This document shows positions 11,082 through 23,166 of a stretch of 64,000 nt of DNA, in pieces. The DNA lies in the NCBI GenBank assembly GCA_022559845.1, contig CM040118.1, forward strand, positions 230,439,224-230,503,223. Direction: 5' to 3'. The number at the start of each line of letters is the position of its first letter. Positions within the stretch are counted from its first letter, which is position 1. This stretch comes from Amorphophallus konjac (taxonomy: Eukaryota > Streptophyta > Magnoliopsida > Alismatales > Araceae). A program made the position numbers and the translations under genes. The notes under the pieces are model-generated. The model was not told where the DNA came from. It searched no databases and saw nothing but the letters and a program-made list of their open reading frames with translations.

Positions 11082-12100
11082 GAATCCTTGACTTCATGGC
11101 CTGGAGAGGAAAAATCTGAAGTTTGCGTCGAAGTGCTGCTGCGTTCTGGAGTCATATACAATCAAGGAGAATTGATTTCCACGTCCATCTACCTCACAGT
11201 CAAGTGAGTATTCGGTTTTTCCAAGTGTTTAGTTCCATCATTGTTCTTAGTGTTCTTCCTTCCTTCCTTTGCATCATAGCATTGTCCCACTCCTTCTTTC
11301 ACGTTCCTCCACTTGTTTCATTCATCTAAACATCCTTCCTATCTTTTAAAACGCCCAGAGGGGTTAAAAAATCAAACTTCCCCGGTATTCCCCTTTCCTT
11401 TTGAATGATATCAAGTTCATTTGAGAATTGATGCTACGTTGTTTGAAAGGCTAATTTGTGGTTGTTTTTCTTGTGTACTACGTTCTTTGGCAGGTTTACA
11501 GGGTTCAGTAGACGAGGCCCAAGCTTTCTGACCGACTGGAAAGTTTGGAGTTTGAAGGATTCACAAGCTTGTTCTGCAGACACTCTGACGGTCTTCCTTA
11601 GGCGCGTCAGATTCCTCTAGCGATCTATCAGGAGACCGTCACACACGCTGTGACGCGTGGGCATTGGACCGTTATATTCAACAGAGCTGCAGTTTCCTAT
11701 TGGTTTCTCTCTCCCGTGGGTGGGTGCATCATCCTCCTATTCCAAGGTATTTCTCAGGTCTTTGGCTTGTGTTTACCTTGGTGGCGATCACGCTCTTTCT
11801 TGGTATTGGGCATTAGCTTTCTCTCTCTCATATCTCTTATTTACTCTTGCTTGCTCCACCTCTACGGTGTGTTTTTCTTCATTCTTTATTCCACGCCCCG
11901 GCATGTGTTTTTCTTTATTTGTTTAGCTTAGTTTTGATGATTGAGATAGCATGCCCATGCTAGAGCTTATGCTGGTTGCCTAGGTTCATGGTTCACCTGT
12001 TCATAGGTTGATTGACTTTATCACTTGGCTCATATTTCTATTTAGTCGGCATCATAAGCCCATCATGCAAAAGAAGGGACACATTGAAACCAACAATTTT

Positions 12101-12120
12101 TTTGGCGATCACGGTGGGAC
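12101..12120 (+). other. Primer-binding-site-like sequence of Tat-like element
   Basis: A few bases after the 5' LTR end, TTGGCGATCACGGTGGGAC begins with TGG, the complement of a tRNA CCA end, as expected for a primer binding site. I could not assign the tRNA with certainty. The next ~720 bp (12121-12840) look like an untranslated leader, with a small dyad array around 12228-12312. Confidence 0.6.
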
Positions 12121-12942
12121 AACTTGTGCCAATCGTGTTTTGATCTCTGTTTAAACCTGCCATCATTCCCTTGTTTGGTTTTCCCCGGATTTCCCTTTTA
12201 TTTCCTGTTGTTTCTGGTCCTTGGCTCCTCTGACGGTCCTGCGTTCCTGCGTTACACTGCTTCTGACGGTCTGGTCTTCGACCGTCACCTTCCTCTGACG
12301 CAGGGGTTATAGATCATTACACTCCAGATAGGTATGCATCCCGAGGTGCATTTTATTTCCACAGTTTCTTCTGTGATCTTTGTACTTGAGTGTTATCTGG
12401 TCTCCTCCCTGGTTGGTTTACATACTCATATCATTGTGTGCATAATTGTTTGTTAGATTCTAGGTTCGAATTTGCATGCACACCGGTGCACATAGGTTCA
12501 TGCATATTTTCATACATTAGATTACATTTTTCTACCTTGGTGTGCGGACCTGTAGTCTCCATTTTCCTTAGGGTCGACTAGGAAATCACACCAGGGACCT
12601 CCATAAGTCCCCGCGAGCCGTGGATTCCCACACGGACGCCGGGCTGGTTGTACCTTTCCCACCCCGTGTCTAGGAGTGCATAAGTGAAGGAGTGAACATT
12701 TAGAGTCAAACCAAGTCTTATACCCCTCTCCTACTAAGAACCCATTGTTGAGAGCAGATTTTAATCAATTCACTAAAGTTCCAAAGGAGAAAACCATAAA
12801 ATCTTGTTCCATCATCTTAAAACAACTTGGTTGCCTTTGAGTGTTTTCATTCTTTTATCACATCTTTGAAAGTCATCTTAGTTTGGTCACTTATTGTGTG
12901 ATTGTTGTGTGTTGTTTGCATCTTGTTAAGGTTGTTCATTGC

Positions 12943-15744
12943 ATGTGGAGTCCCCTCCATCCGTTAGAAGCGTCATCACCCGGGGGCGAGTCCCTCTCCT
13001 CATCCTATTTCAACCCACTCTTCGAATCTACTATGGCTTCCTTTGATCTTCCTCGGTCCCAAGAGGAGTCTCTCCCTCAAGGGCTTCTAGAGGATCCCTC
13101 TAGGGTTGTCTCGTTCCAGCCCAGGGAGGGGCCCATTCCTCTCTCATCTTCCATCCCTATGCAGAATGCTCCATCCATTCAAAATCCTCCTCTCCCTTCT
13201 GCCAATTCTGTCCTTCAGATGATGGCTCAATTTGACCCGGCCCAGCTTCAGGCGGTCTATCAGGCTATGCAGGGGTCCAACTCCCCACCTTCCCCAATTA
13301 TGCAAGGCCAATCCAATTCTTCCGTTGCTCAGCATAGAGCCGATGGGCCCACTGTCCAGCCCATTGATCTCACTCCGATCCAACCTAGGACCCCCAGGTT
13401 CTCCAATCTCGAGATGGGCCAGTCTTCGGGTTCGGCCCAGCAAGCTTTTGATAAAGGTAACACCATGGTTCCTCCTTCTTTCCCGTCGGATCATCATGTC
13501 TCAGGTCCAGCTATGCCACAGATTCTAGTTAGCCCGAATGATTTCATGTACCATCAGCAAGGGGCAGCCCAGGTTCCTACCAATATGGGTCATCCTTCGA
13601 TCCAGTATCCTTCCTATGGGCCGCCTCCTCTATCTGCTTACCCTTCCGTTCCTCCAAACTCATCTTTCGCTGTCCCTGCTCCCTCCCGAGAGCAGGAGTT
13701 GCTTGATAAATGGGCCACCATGCAGCAGCAACTTGACTTCCTTCAGAAGCGGGTTGGCCCTCAAACCTTGGCAGACGTTCCAGTCCCGAGCTTCCAGAAC
13801 ATCCGATTCCCTCCACAGTACGAGCTCCCCAACTATAGAAAGTATGATGGGAACATGAATCCCTTTATTCATGTGAGGGACTTCTTATACGAGTCGGCGC
13901 AGTTTCAATATGACGACCGCCTCGTGGCATATCTGTTCCGCCGATCACTAGATGGTGTCGCACTGGAATGGTTCTATTCTCTGCCACTAGAAGATGTTGA
14001 AAGTTTCAAGACAGTAAAAGATAAGTTCATCCAGTGGTTCCAAGATAGAGTCGGCCCGGAATATTCATTTACAGATCTGGTGACCGAGAAAATGAAACCA
14101 GATGAGGAGTTCGCTACTTACGCAGATAGATGGAGGCAAATGGCCGCCAGAGTGCCCGGCCACATTCCGGAGGAAGAGAAGGTCAAGCTGCTTATTTCTA
14201 ATGCCACTCCGACCTTCCGCAACATTCTAGCTATGAATGATATAGCCAACATGCATCAACTGTATAGCCGAGCGCGCTTTATTCAGACTCAGTTCAAAGA
14301 TTCCCCCATACACTCGCTCTTCGAAAACCAAAAGCCCAAGTATCATAAGAAACCTCAAGGGCCTGTTACCGAGGGGATCCAAACGAACGAGCAAGTTCAA
14401 TCCGTTACTTTCCCTTTCCAAGCCGCACCCTTCCGCTTCCCCCAAAACCCCCGCACTCCACAGAACCCCACTCCCCAAAACTTCCAAGTCACTCCACAAA
14501 ACCCTCCGCCTGCCTTCGCCACTCCACCAAATACCTTCGCCGCACCACAACAATCACCACAACCCCCGTAATATCACAATGTCCCTCCACCCAACGGCTA
14601 CAACAACAACAACAAGCGTCCGGCTCCTAAAAGGGCACAATACCCACCCTTGCCAGAAACCCTCACGGATATCTTCTCAGCTCTCATGTCAGTGAATGCT
14701 ATACAACTTCCTTCGGAACGGCCCAACTGGAACCCGACCGTTGACCAGAAAAAGTACTGCATGTTCCACAGGCAGCCGGGCCACACCATTGAAGGATGTT
14801 TTCAGTTCATGGACCTAGTGTATGACCTTCATGAAGGACAGAAGATTGATTGGGTCGAGATGCACAAGGCCATTGTTGAAATCAAAGAGAAGAGAAGGCA
14901 GCCGCCAAGGCAGCAAGTGCAGCAGCAACAAGCACCGCAGCCGCAGCAGCAGCCACAGCAACAGCAACCGGTTCAGGATTTGGGGATTCACCAGAACCCG
15001 ATGCCAAACCACCCTCCCGCTCCGCAGTCTCAGCCGCCGGCACCGGCTCAGGTCAATGTTGTCCAACCCCTGGCTCCTAACGTCGGGTGGTCTTTTGATG
15101 ACGACGGCACCACGCCGCAGATAATGGCCCTCCACCATAATCACCGCAATCCCCTTGCTTCCTCCATCATTTTACCTACACACCCAACACCTTCACCACT
15201 TGTTCTCCCATTCACACCCGCTCCAGTAAATCCGCCACCACCCGCAATTCCATCACACCTGCCACCAGTTATCCCCGCTACCATCATTTCTCCGTCACCT
15301 ACTTCACCTATCACTACACCTCCGCTAACCTTTCCTCAGCCCGTGCCTATGCCCATCGTCACTACCCCACCTTCCACTAATCCCTCACCCATCATCCGTC
15401 CATCACCACTTATTACCTCCACCAACACCACATCCCACCAGCTCCTTTCTCCTACACCGCTTATCCCACTCATCCACCCCACCGGGCCAATCATATCGCC
15501 TCCTGATGCCGTGCCGGCACAAAACCTCGCCCTACGGAGCGGGCGGTTGTTCCATCAGAATTATCCTACCACTTCCAATTTTCAGTCCTCCCAACTGGCT
15601 GCCGAGCAAGAAGAAGTCGAACCTCTACCGGGTACCCAATATGACCTGCTACATCATTTGGACAGGGTGCCCGCCAAAATTTATGTTCTGGAGCTCATTA
15701 AAAGATCTACCCTTCACCAGGATGCTCTCAGAAATTTCCTGTAA
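12943..15744 (+). pseudogene. Tat-like gag (capsid and zinc-knuckle regions), interrupted
   Basis: The frame is open from 12841. In-frame ATG codons are at 12943 and 13033, and the second looks a likely Gag start. A Pro/Gln-rich N-terminal part is followed by the retrotransposon gag domain (about 13820-14300: YDGN...PFIHVRDFL, ALEWFYSLP, EEFATYADRWRQ). A TAA at 14569-14571 breaks the frame, which continues unshifted at 14572. Downstream is a zinc-knuckle-like stretch YCMFHRQPGHT...C (about 14755-14805), then a Gln- and Pro-rich linker. A second TAA stands at 15742-15744, again without a frame change. Gag would form the particle core; the stops mean that this copy cannot make full-length Gag-Pol by itself. 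Confidence 0.85.
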
Positions 15745-15747
15745 AAG

Positions 15748-16593
15748 GTGATTGTTAGCGAAGATATGGCAGTCGACAGCTTACCTACCGCACTGGCAAC
15801 AATCTCCAAGGGGCCCGCTATTACCTTCTCTCACACCGAGCTAGCACTGCTTTGCATCACTATTATTCTGAACAAAGTCAGTATTGAGGTGGCACTAGTT
15901 GATACATGGGCATCTATCAATGTATGTCCGCTCAGCACTCTCAGGGCCTGCAATATACCAGAAGAACTTCTACGCCCGACTCCCACGACTATAGCTGCAT
16001 ATGACAACTCAAGGAGAGCATGTCACGGGGTGGTCACCATTCAAGCTGAGCTTGGGCCTCTTAGTATGCCCGTGGAATTCTATGTGCTAGACATTGACCC
16101 TATGTTCAAGGATATCTTGGGTCGTCCGTGGATTGATACTCTCAGTGCCGTACCGTCTACCGCGCATCAATGTCTTAAATTCCCTTTTCAGGGAAGGGTG
16201 GTTAAAGCGAAAAGCTTATCCACGATCCACACTGTGAAAGCCATTTCAGAGAAGATCTTGCCCACATTGTGGCCCAGCAGTCGGCCCGTCATTTCTGTGC
16301 TGGATCTAGATTTCCCTTGGGCATATGCACCACGCAAGCCCGCCACTACACCCCTCGATGTCAAGGTGAAACCCCAGATACGAGATTCCAAGGGTTGGGA
16401 CATCATATTAAAGCAGGGTTACCAACCGGGGAGAGGCCTCGGTGCACAATTATAGGGGCGTACTAAGCCAGTGCCCAAAGGAAGAAAGATGAGCAGGCGG
16501 GGTCTCGGTTACCGAGAGTCTGCGTTATCAATTTTGGGCAACTCAGGGCCACTTACCTGGGACTATCGTCAACACTTTGTTAAAGGTCCTCTT
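15748..16593 (+). pseudogene. Tat-like aspartic protease with G-patch-like tail, degenerate
   Basis: This continues the gag frame after the stop at 15742. A retropepsin is recognisable from LVDTWASINVCPLSTL (about 15895-15945), where the catalytic D-[ST]-G-A motif reads D-T-W-A, and from DILGRPWI (about 16114). Loss of the glycine should inactivate the enzyme. The tail YQPGRGLG (about 16420) resembles the G-patch segment of Tat-lineage proteases. A stop follows at 16453-16455, the frame then continues, and the coding region is cut at 16593 by the inserted solo LTR. Confidence 0.8.
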
Positions 16594-18757
16594 TGATGCG
16601 GGACGAGACCACGGACACGACAAGCTCGCGATCGTCCCTTAACGAGGGAAGCGTCGGACGTGCACGGTTGAGAAACCGGCAGTGAGCTAGGGTGGTCGGC
16701 TCTCACTTGTGCCCGGATCGGGTCACGGGACGGTCACGCTCTCTCTCGCAGCAGTGGTGATATGAAAGATATTGCGAGCTAGATCCTAAAACATGCTCTC
16801 CAGCAGCGACATAAACAAATATATATGAAAATAAGCAAATGCCGAGTGTAGGGAGCGAGAACCATACCTCTACGCGCTCGGCGTGGGGAAGACGGGCCCG
16901 GCCGAAACTCGTACTCCCGGAACAATAATACACAGTATTACAGCAATACAACCCACTGCCCACTCCACGCAGGGAGGTAAAGGGCTACACAATGGGGCCC
17001 GGGAGGACCGAATTCGGGTTGACGGGTGGCTTCTCGTGTTGATTCGGCAGCACCCGAACATGTGACGGTGGGGCCCACGTGCTGTCCGGAGGGGCCGTGT
17101 GGGACCCGGTGGCACCGCTGTGGTGGTGGATACCTGGATGAGCGCTCCCTGGAGTGGAGGCGCGCTGGTTCGCCGGCCGGAGGCCGGGCGGCTCAGATCG
17201 GCACCGGTCGGAATAACCGGCCACGGATCTACAACTTCTGATTTTCAGCGCGCGTCCCGGCGAGAACGGGCGCTGCGATCAGCCCCGATATTGGATCGAC
17301 ACGAGACTGGCACCGTTGGAAAGCTAACTTCAAATCCTTCACTCTAGGCCTGAAGATCTGGCCTGGATATGCACAGATCTGGGCGTTAATGAATTGTTGA
17401 GTTGCTGTTGTACAGTGAGCGGGCTCTCAAATATGCAGAGAACTTGTCTGAGAACTGCCTTTGACCGATATGTGAACGTCCGAATCTGAAGTGGTGGTCT
17501 TCAGAAAAGTTGTAGGAAATCAAGCTAGAAAAACGGAAAAACTAGTTTGGACAAGTTTGGATGTGGCTACAAATTGATAGGATTTTTGAACTGGAAGTTG
17601 GTCGGATATGGAAATGGGCTGAAAGCACTGTAGCTGAGATAGAACACGAATTTTGAAAAATGGATAGATGGCGGATAAAACATCAATAAAAATGATGGAT
17701 GTAGGGGATGATGGACAGAACTCTCAGTAAAATTGGGAGGGTTTGAAAAAATCAAAAAGAGGGTCGGAGGTGAGAAACACAGGGCTGCTGTCACTGTAGA
17801 CAAAGACAAAATAGATCTGGGAATGAAAGATGCACGAAAATGGAAAAATACTAAACGAGAGATTTTGGACCTGAATTTTTTTTTGATGATGGGGTGGAAT
17901 ATAGGAACACACCATAAAAATTGTAGACCATGATAAGGCCGTGGCTGGTAGCAGAATTTTCGGGAAGACACTTCTGTCCAGTAGGACAGAATACCGAAGA
18001 CGGCTTCGCGGCGGCTCGAAGGCGGCACGAACGGCTGCGGCGGCGGCACCGGTGAAGATCAGAGGTTGAGAGGGGATGATAGAAGAGGGATACACTCTAG
18101 AACTGGAGGTTGAGGAGAGGAAACCAGGGGGAGAGGAGCTGGGGGCGCAAGGAGCTTCAAGGCATGCAACAAAATTTCTGATTTTTCATTGATTTCTAAA
18201 TGAAAATACAAGGTTATATATGACTCCAATCAAATCAATTGTGCACCCTTGGATCTAGGGATGGGGATTGAAGGGCTGAGATGAAGTGTGAACAACACAC
18301 CAAATACAATGTTTTTAATCTAACTTGACCATTTCTATTCAAACTTAGACTAATTCTATTCCAACTCCACCTACCTAGCCCAATAAAGCCAAAGAAGGGG
18401 GCGCCCCCTTCATGGGCCTCCCTTGGGCCAAGTATGGTCAAAGGCCATGTAACAAGCCCACTAACCATGCTAGACTCTTCCACCCTTGGTGGCCCATGAG
18501 AGGGAGAAGCCTATTTGGGCCTAAGTGGTTATTAAGGTCCATAATGATGGCCTTAAGACCCAATATGGAATATGCTCCTAATGGACTCTACTAATGGCAA
18601 CCTAGCCATGGACTCTACATTACAAATGGTCCATTGGCTTGATATAAGCCTTACAAGGGGCCCAAATGAAAGAAATTACACAATTACAATCTCATACAAG
18701 CCATAACACACAAATACACTCCACCCGTATAAGGAAATCACCTTTGATGCCCCATCA
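16594..18757 (-). mobile_element. Solo LTR of family X inside the Tat-like element (2164 bp)
   Basis: On the minus strand the LTR runs TGATGGGGCATC... to ...CCCGCATCA, so its ends are TGAT/ATCA. It is flanked by the five-base target duplication CTCTT (16589-16593 and 18758-18762). It matches the LTR at 45572-47611 and the partial LTR at 49752-50318 through shared blocks such as CGGGACGAGACCACGGACAC and ACCGAATTCGGGTTGACGGG. No internal sequence is present. It splits the protease/linker region of its host and is the innermost layer of the nest. Confidence 0.92.
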
Positions 18758-18762
18758 CTCTT

Positions 18763-19347
18763 CAGCCAGGTACCCTAAATTTACAGCCAGCACAGCCAGA
18801 AAAGGATGCAGCTTGCACCATCGCCGGGCCACCTCTCCTACCAAAAGGGCCTATTGATGATATGACAGATTTCAGCCCGTCATTTGCTAGAATGTTCAGC
18901 GAACCAGATGGCCATGGTCAGAGGAAGAATCAAGAAACCCGGCTCGTCCAGTGGAGGCCGAAGAAACCAGCTGATTATCTGCAAGAAAAGGTGAGCTCAC
19001 CCGCTATCATTTCTTGGTCTCCCTCCTGTCTCACATCTCTCTTTCAACAATTGGAACCCATTCCCCGTTCTCCCCCTATGATGGTCGATCCGTACTTTAC
19101 GGAGGGGCCACCTGAAATCTTGTTTGTCCCATGTGCGTGTGGGCGCTGCCCACCCATTGATCTGTCAACTCTATTCACTCCTCCTTCCTCCACCACTCCA
19201 CTCCGCGAGATGTGGTTTCGATCCTCCGATCCATTCTTCGATTGCATCTTCCCTGAGTTGTTCCCCATGCAACTTCCGCCTCCTCCATCCTACTGTGTGG
19301 TCTCCACTGTTCTCTAAAAAAATGTCAAATTTAAAACGGAGATTTCA
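18763..19347 (+). pseudogene. Tat-like gag-pol linker, degenerate
   Basis: This is the direct continuation of the Tat-like coding region after the solo LTR. Several stops and frame changes prevent a single translation. The frame at 18862-19317 is Pro-rich with a few Cys residues and matches nothing I recognise. In Tat elements this position holds a poorly conserved spacer between protease and RT. Confidence 0.5.
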
Positions 19348-20568
19348 GTGGAAGATTATGCTACCTTGTCTCCATCCTCCTCCCAGGGGCACGAGTCCCC
19401 TGCCCCTTCCTTTCCACTAGATTTTCTTTCTCCCAGGTTAGGCGTAGGGTCCGTCGAGTCTAGGGAAGTAGAGTCAGTTAGAACTAGAGAAGTAGGGTCC
19501 TGTTCTAGGTCGTCCAATCCTTCCAAATCTGAGTCGCGCTTGCTCGCGCGTCAATCCATCCCTGATAGGTTCTTGCAGGATCTAGCTCAGCGATGTCATG
19601 CTCTTTTGAAGTGTCCAGAATTTGTTGCTATGGCAATCATGATTGAAGATGAAGAGGAAATAGAAGGGGTGTGGAGCAATGACGGACTCAGTGTCTATGA
19701 AGTCTTGGATGAGAAAGATCCGATTGACGATGAGGAAAGCAACATAGATGACACTGCCGATCTGTATGCACGAGGATTAAAGAAATTTGACGAGCCATCG
19801 TCGGCAGTGGACGAACCCACGAAGGAAATAAATTTGGGAACTGAAGAAGACCCTAGGCCCATCATTATTGCCGCTAATCTCCCTCTACGAGTAGAAGAAT
19901 ATTTGATTAAGGTTCTAAGGGAGTATAGCGATTCCTTCGCCTAGTCTTATGAGGACATGCCAGGTCTTGACCCCTCTTTAGTGGAACATCGACTCGTGCT
20001 TAAACCAGGGGCAACACCTGTGAAACAACGGTCAAGAAGATTTCACCCCCACATGGCCTTGAGGATTAAGGAAGAGATCGATAAGTTATACAAGGCCAGA
20101 TTCATTAGAGTTGTTCTATATCCCCAGTGGGTGACAAACATAGTCCCTGTTATCAAGAAGGATGGAAAAGTGCGTATCTGCATCGATTTCAGGGATCTTA
20201 ATAAAGCATGTCCCAAAGATGATTTCCCGCTGCCTCACATAGATGTCCTGGTCGATAGCACCGTCGGGTACGAATCTTTATCATTTATGGACGGTTACTC
20301 AGGTTACAACCAAATCCATCCCACTCCTGAAGATCAAGAGAAAACTTCCTTCACCACGCCCTGGGGCACGTATTGTTACGTGGTTATGCCGTTCGGTCTG
20401 AAGAATGCATGTGCCACCTATCAAAGGGCGATGATGGCCATCTTCCACGACATGATGCATATCTACATGGAAGCTTACGTGGATGACATCTTGGTGAAGT
20501 CAAGGACCAAAGAGGAACACCCCTCTATTCTGGCTAAAGTGCTGCAAAGAGCCCGAAGTATAAGCTGA
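19348..20568 (+). pseudogene. Tat-like reverse transcriptase, N-terminal and catalytic part
   Basis: An acidic linker leads to the RT start, NLPLRVEEYLIKVLREYSDSFA, followed by a TAG (19942-19944) where a Trp codon would be expected before SYEDMPGLDPSLVEH. The frame is unshifted. RT fingers and palm follow: VIKKDGKVRICIDFRDLNKA (about 20150), SFMDGYSGYNQI (about 20281) and the catalytic YVDD at 20476-20487. A one-base frameshift near 20545-20555 ends this frame, and the same protein resumes in the next frame before 20571. Confidence 0.9.
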
Positions 20569-20570
20569 AA

Positions 20571-21770
20571 ATGAATCCGAAGAAGTGTATTTTTGGAGTC
20601 TCTTCAGGGAAGGTGCTAGGCTTTATAGTTAGCAAACGGGGGATCCAGATTGATCCTAACAAAGCACAGGCCGTCATGGACATGCCCCCGCCGAAGAACA
20701 TTACGGAACTTCTAGGATTGATTGGAAGATTGCAATTCATCAGAAGATTCATATCCCAACATTCTCAGAGGTGCCGCCCGTTTTATGAATTGCTCAAGGC
20801 GGGGGTCAAATTTGAATGGAATCAAGATTGCCAAAAGGCCTATGAGGATTTAAAGGAATATCTATTCAATCCCCCGGTTTTGCAACCTCCTATCCCTGGG
20901 AAACCCCTAATCCTATACATCTCGATCATTGAGGACTCCCTAGGGGCGGTCTTAGCACAAGTAGACGACGAAGGGAAAGAGCGGGCTGCTTATTACCTCT
21001 CCAGGTTGTTTAACCCGGCTGAGGCCAAATACACCGCTATGGAGAAGACTTGTGCCGCCTTAGTGTGGGTAGCTCAGAAGCTTAAACACTATTTCCTTGC
21101 CCACCCAATTAGATTGATCTCTAGAATGGACCCGATTCGCTATCTCTTAGAAAAGCCTATCCTTTCTAGTATGTTAGCTTGCTGGCAGAGCTTCCTCTCC
21201 CAGTTTGATATCACATTTGTCGTTCAGAAGGCGGTCAAAGGATATGCCATCACTGAGCATCTCGCCCATCTCCCCATCCCTCACACTGATTCCATTCAAG
21301 ATGACTTTCCTGATGAGCATCTTTCTATCCTCACTCATCATCCCTTCTGGTCTCTGCACTTTGATGGTGCGCTCAATTCTCAGGGTCGAGGGATAGGCGC
21401 TGTTCTGCTCACTCCAGAGGGAGTGACGATTCCTTTCGCTTACCAGCTCCGATTTCCTGTTACTAACAACATTGCCGAGTATGAGGCTCTCCTAGCCGGA
21501 TTGAAGCATGCTTATCTTTTGGGCGCGCGTTACTTGAATATCATAGGAGACTCTCAGCTCGTCCTGCGGCAAGTTCTGTCCACCTACCGCACTCGTGACC
21601 CCAAGCTTAAACCATATCAAGATTTGGTCACGCTCCTTGCTAGGCTATTCGTAAGCTGATCTATATCCATACTCCTAGGTCTCAGAACATTCTAGCTGAT
21701 GCCTTAGCTTCGCTCGCTTCCTCTCTATCCTTCCCTCTTAGTCGGAATACTGAAACTATCATCGTTCAGA
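20571..21770 (+). pseudogene. Tat-like RT thumb, RNase H and second (archaeal-type) RNase H
   Basis: The frame resumes with the RT segment MNPKKCIFGVSSGKVLGFIV, then the connection, then RNase H (AAYYLSRLFNPAEAKYTAMEK, about 20980). After DDFPDEHL there is a second RNase H domain, HFDGALNSQGRGIGAVLL...IAEYEALLAGL...GDSQLV (about 21355-21560), the extra archaeal-type RNase H that marks the Tat/Ogre lineage. The frame stops at 21657-21659; remnants such as ILADALASLASS follow in another frame up to the integrase. Confidence 0.9.
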
Positions 21771-21772
21771 GA

Positions 21773-23166
21773 TTGGACGCACCCTCTCTTCAGAATCCTT
21801 GGTACATCAACCTTAGGAAGACTGTAGAGGCGAGGGCTGAGAAGGAAGACCTTAAGGAAGTATCTTTGATGGAGTTAGAAGAGATCCTGGAGGAAGAAGA
21901 ATTGCCCTGGTATCATGAGATTGAGCTGTTTTGCAAAGACGGATCATTCCCAGAAGGGGCAAACGCTGAGCAGCGTAAGTCAATAAGGAGAGCCGCCTCA
22001 AGGTATACTATCGTTGCAGGAGAACTATACAGGCTCGCTACCAATGGAATGCTCATGAGGTGCCTAAATGACGATGAAGCTTGGAAGGTGGCTGAAGCAG
22101 CCCATTCTAGTGAGTGTGGAGGTCATGTTAATGGCCAGGCTCTAGCGAAGAAAATCCTTAGGCAGGGCCACTATTGGCCCACTCTGGAAGAAGATTGCTC
22201 CCTCTATGTCCGAAGGTGTCTTAAATGCCAACTCCATGCTGATAAAATCCACACTCCAGCTTCATCCTTACATCCTCTTTCTGCTCCTTGGCCATTCTCT
22301 ATGTGGGCTTTCGACATTATCGGCCCGCTCGGTGATCCCAACTCTCAGATCAAGCAGAAATCCTTTATCCTTACCGCCACTGAGTACTTCACCAAGTGGG
22401 CCGAAGCGGAGGCATACGCAGAGATCAAAGCTTCAATGGTGTGCCGCTTCATCATGAAGAATATCATATCACGGTTCGGAGTGCCAAGCAGCATCATCAC
22501 CGACAACGGACCCCAGTTCGTCTCTCAAGAGCTCAAGGACCTATGTAAGAAGTTCAATATTTCATTGCATCATTCATCTCCATATTATCCTCAAGGCAAC
22601 GGTCAAACCGAGGCCACTAATAAAACCCTTCTTAAAATTATAAAGAAAACATGCGAATCTCATAAATTTTCCGATTGGCCAGAAAGATTGGTGGAAGCTC
22701 TGTGGGCTTACCGCACCTCCGTCCGTACTCCTACGGGGCAAACTCCCTATGCTCTCACCTACGGGATGGAGGCGGTGCTCCCATATGAAATCTTGATCCC
22801 TTCCCTTAGAGTGTAGCTCGATAAGAACTTAATCACGATGAACGTCGAGAGGCGTTGCTCGTTCAGTTGGAACTCTTAGACAAGAAGAGGATGAACGCGG
22901 GCGATCATGTATCTGTTTATCAAAAGAGAGTTTCGCATTATTTTCAAAAGAAGGTGATTGAACGTAAATTTTAAAAGGGTGATATGGTTTTGAAACGTAA
23001 ATTCATTCGGTCTGCAGGTCCTAGGTCTAAATTGTAACCTAACTGGGAAGGGCCAATCGTTGTAAAAGAGGCTTATCCAGGGAATGCTTATCGTTTAGTG
23101 AACGCCGAAGGTGAGGAGCTCGCTCACGCTTGGAATGAGTTGTATCTTAAGCGTTTCTTTTCTTAG
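21773..23166 (+). pseudogene. Tat-like integrase
   Basis: After an acidic linker comes the HHCC zinc finger (H...H about 22105-22130; CLKC about 22220). The catalytic core follows with FDIIGPL (about 22310), IITDNGPQF (about 22495) and GNGQTEATNK (about 22598), so the DDE residues are visible. A TAG at 22814-22816 interrupts the C-terminal region. Degenerate remains follow, ending with WEGPIVVKEAYPGNAYRLVN...NELYLKRFFS (about 23045-23163), interrupted by a TAA near 23035. The integrase would join element DNA to host DNA; this copy is non-functional as written. Confidence 0.9.

Larger units (their letters stand above)
10347..12095 (+). mobile_element. Tat-like element 5' LTR (1749 bp)
   Basis: The LTR starts TGTTGACACC and ends ACCAACA. 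It holds a TATA box TATAAATA at 11074-11081. About 200-520 bp upstream of it is an array of ~32-bp dyad units (10550-10870), and a second small array lies at about 11583-11650. The 3' LTR has the same layout, so the array lies in the U3-like region expected to control transcription. Confidence 0.92.

Noticed and set aside
13144..15144. Antisense and shifted frames opposite Tat-like gag
   Set aside because: They are shadows of the gag frame; no recognisable motif.
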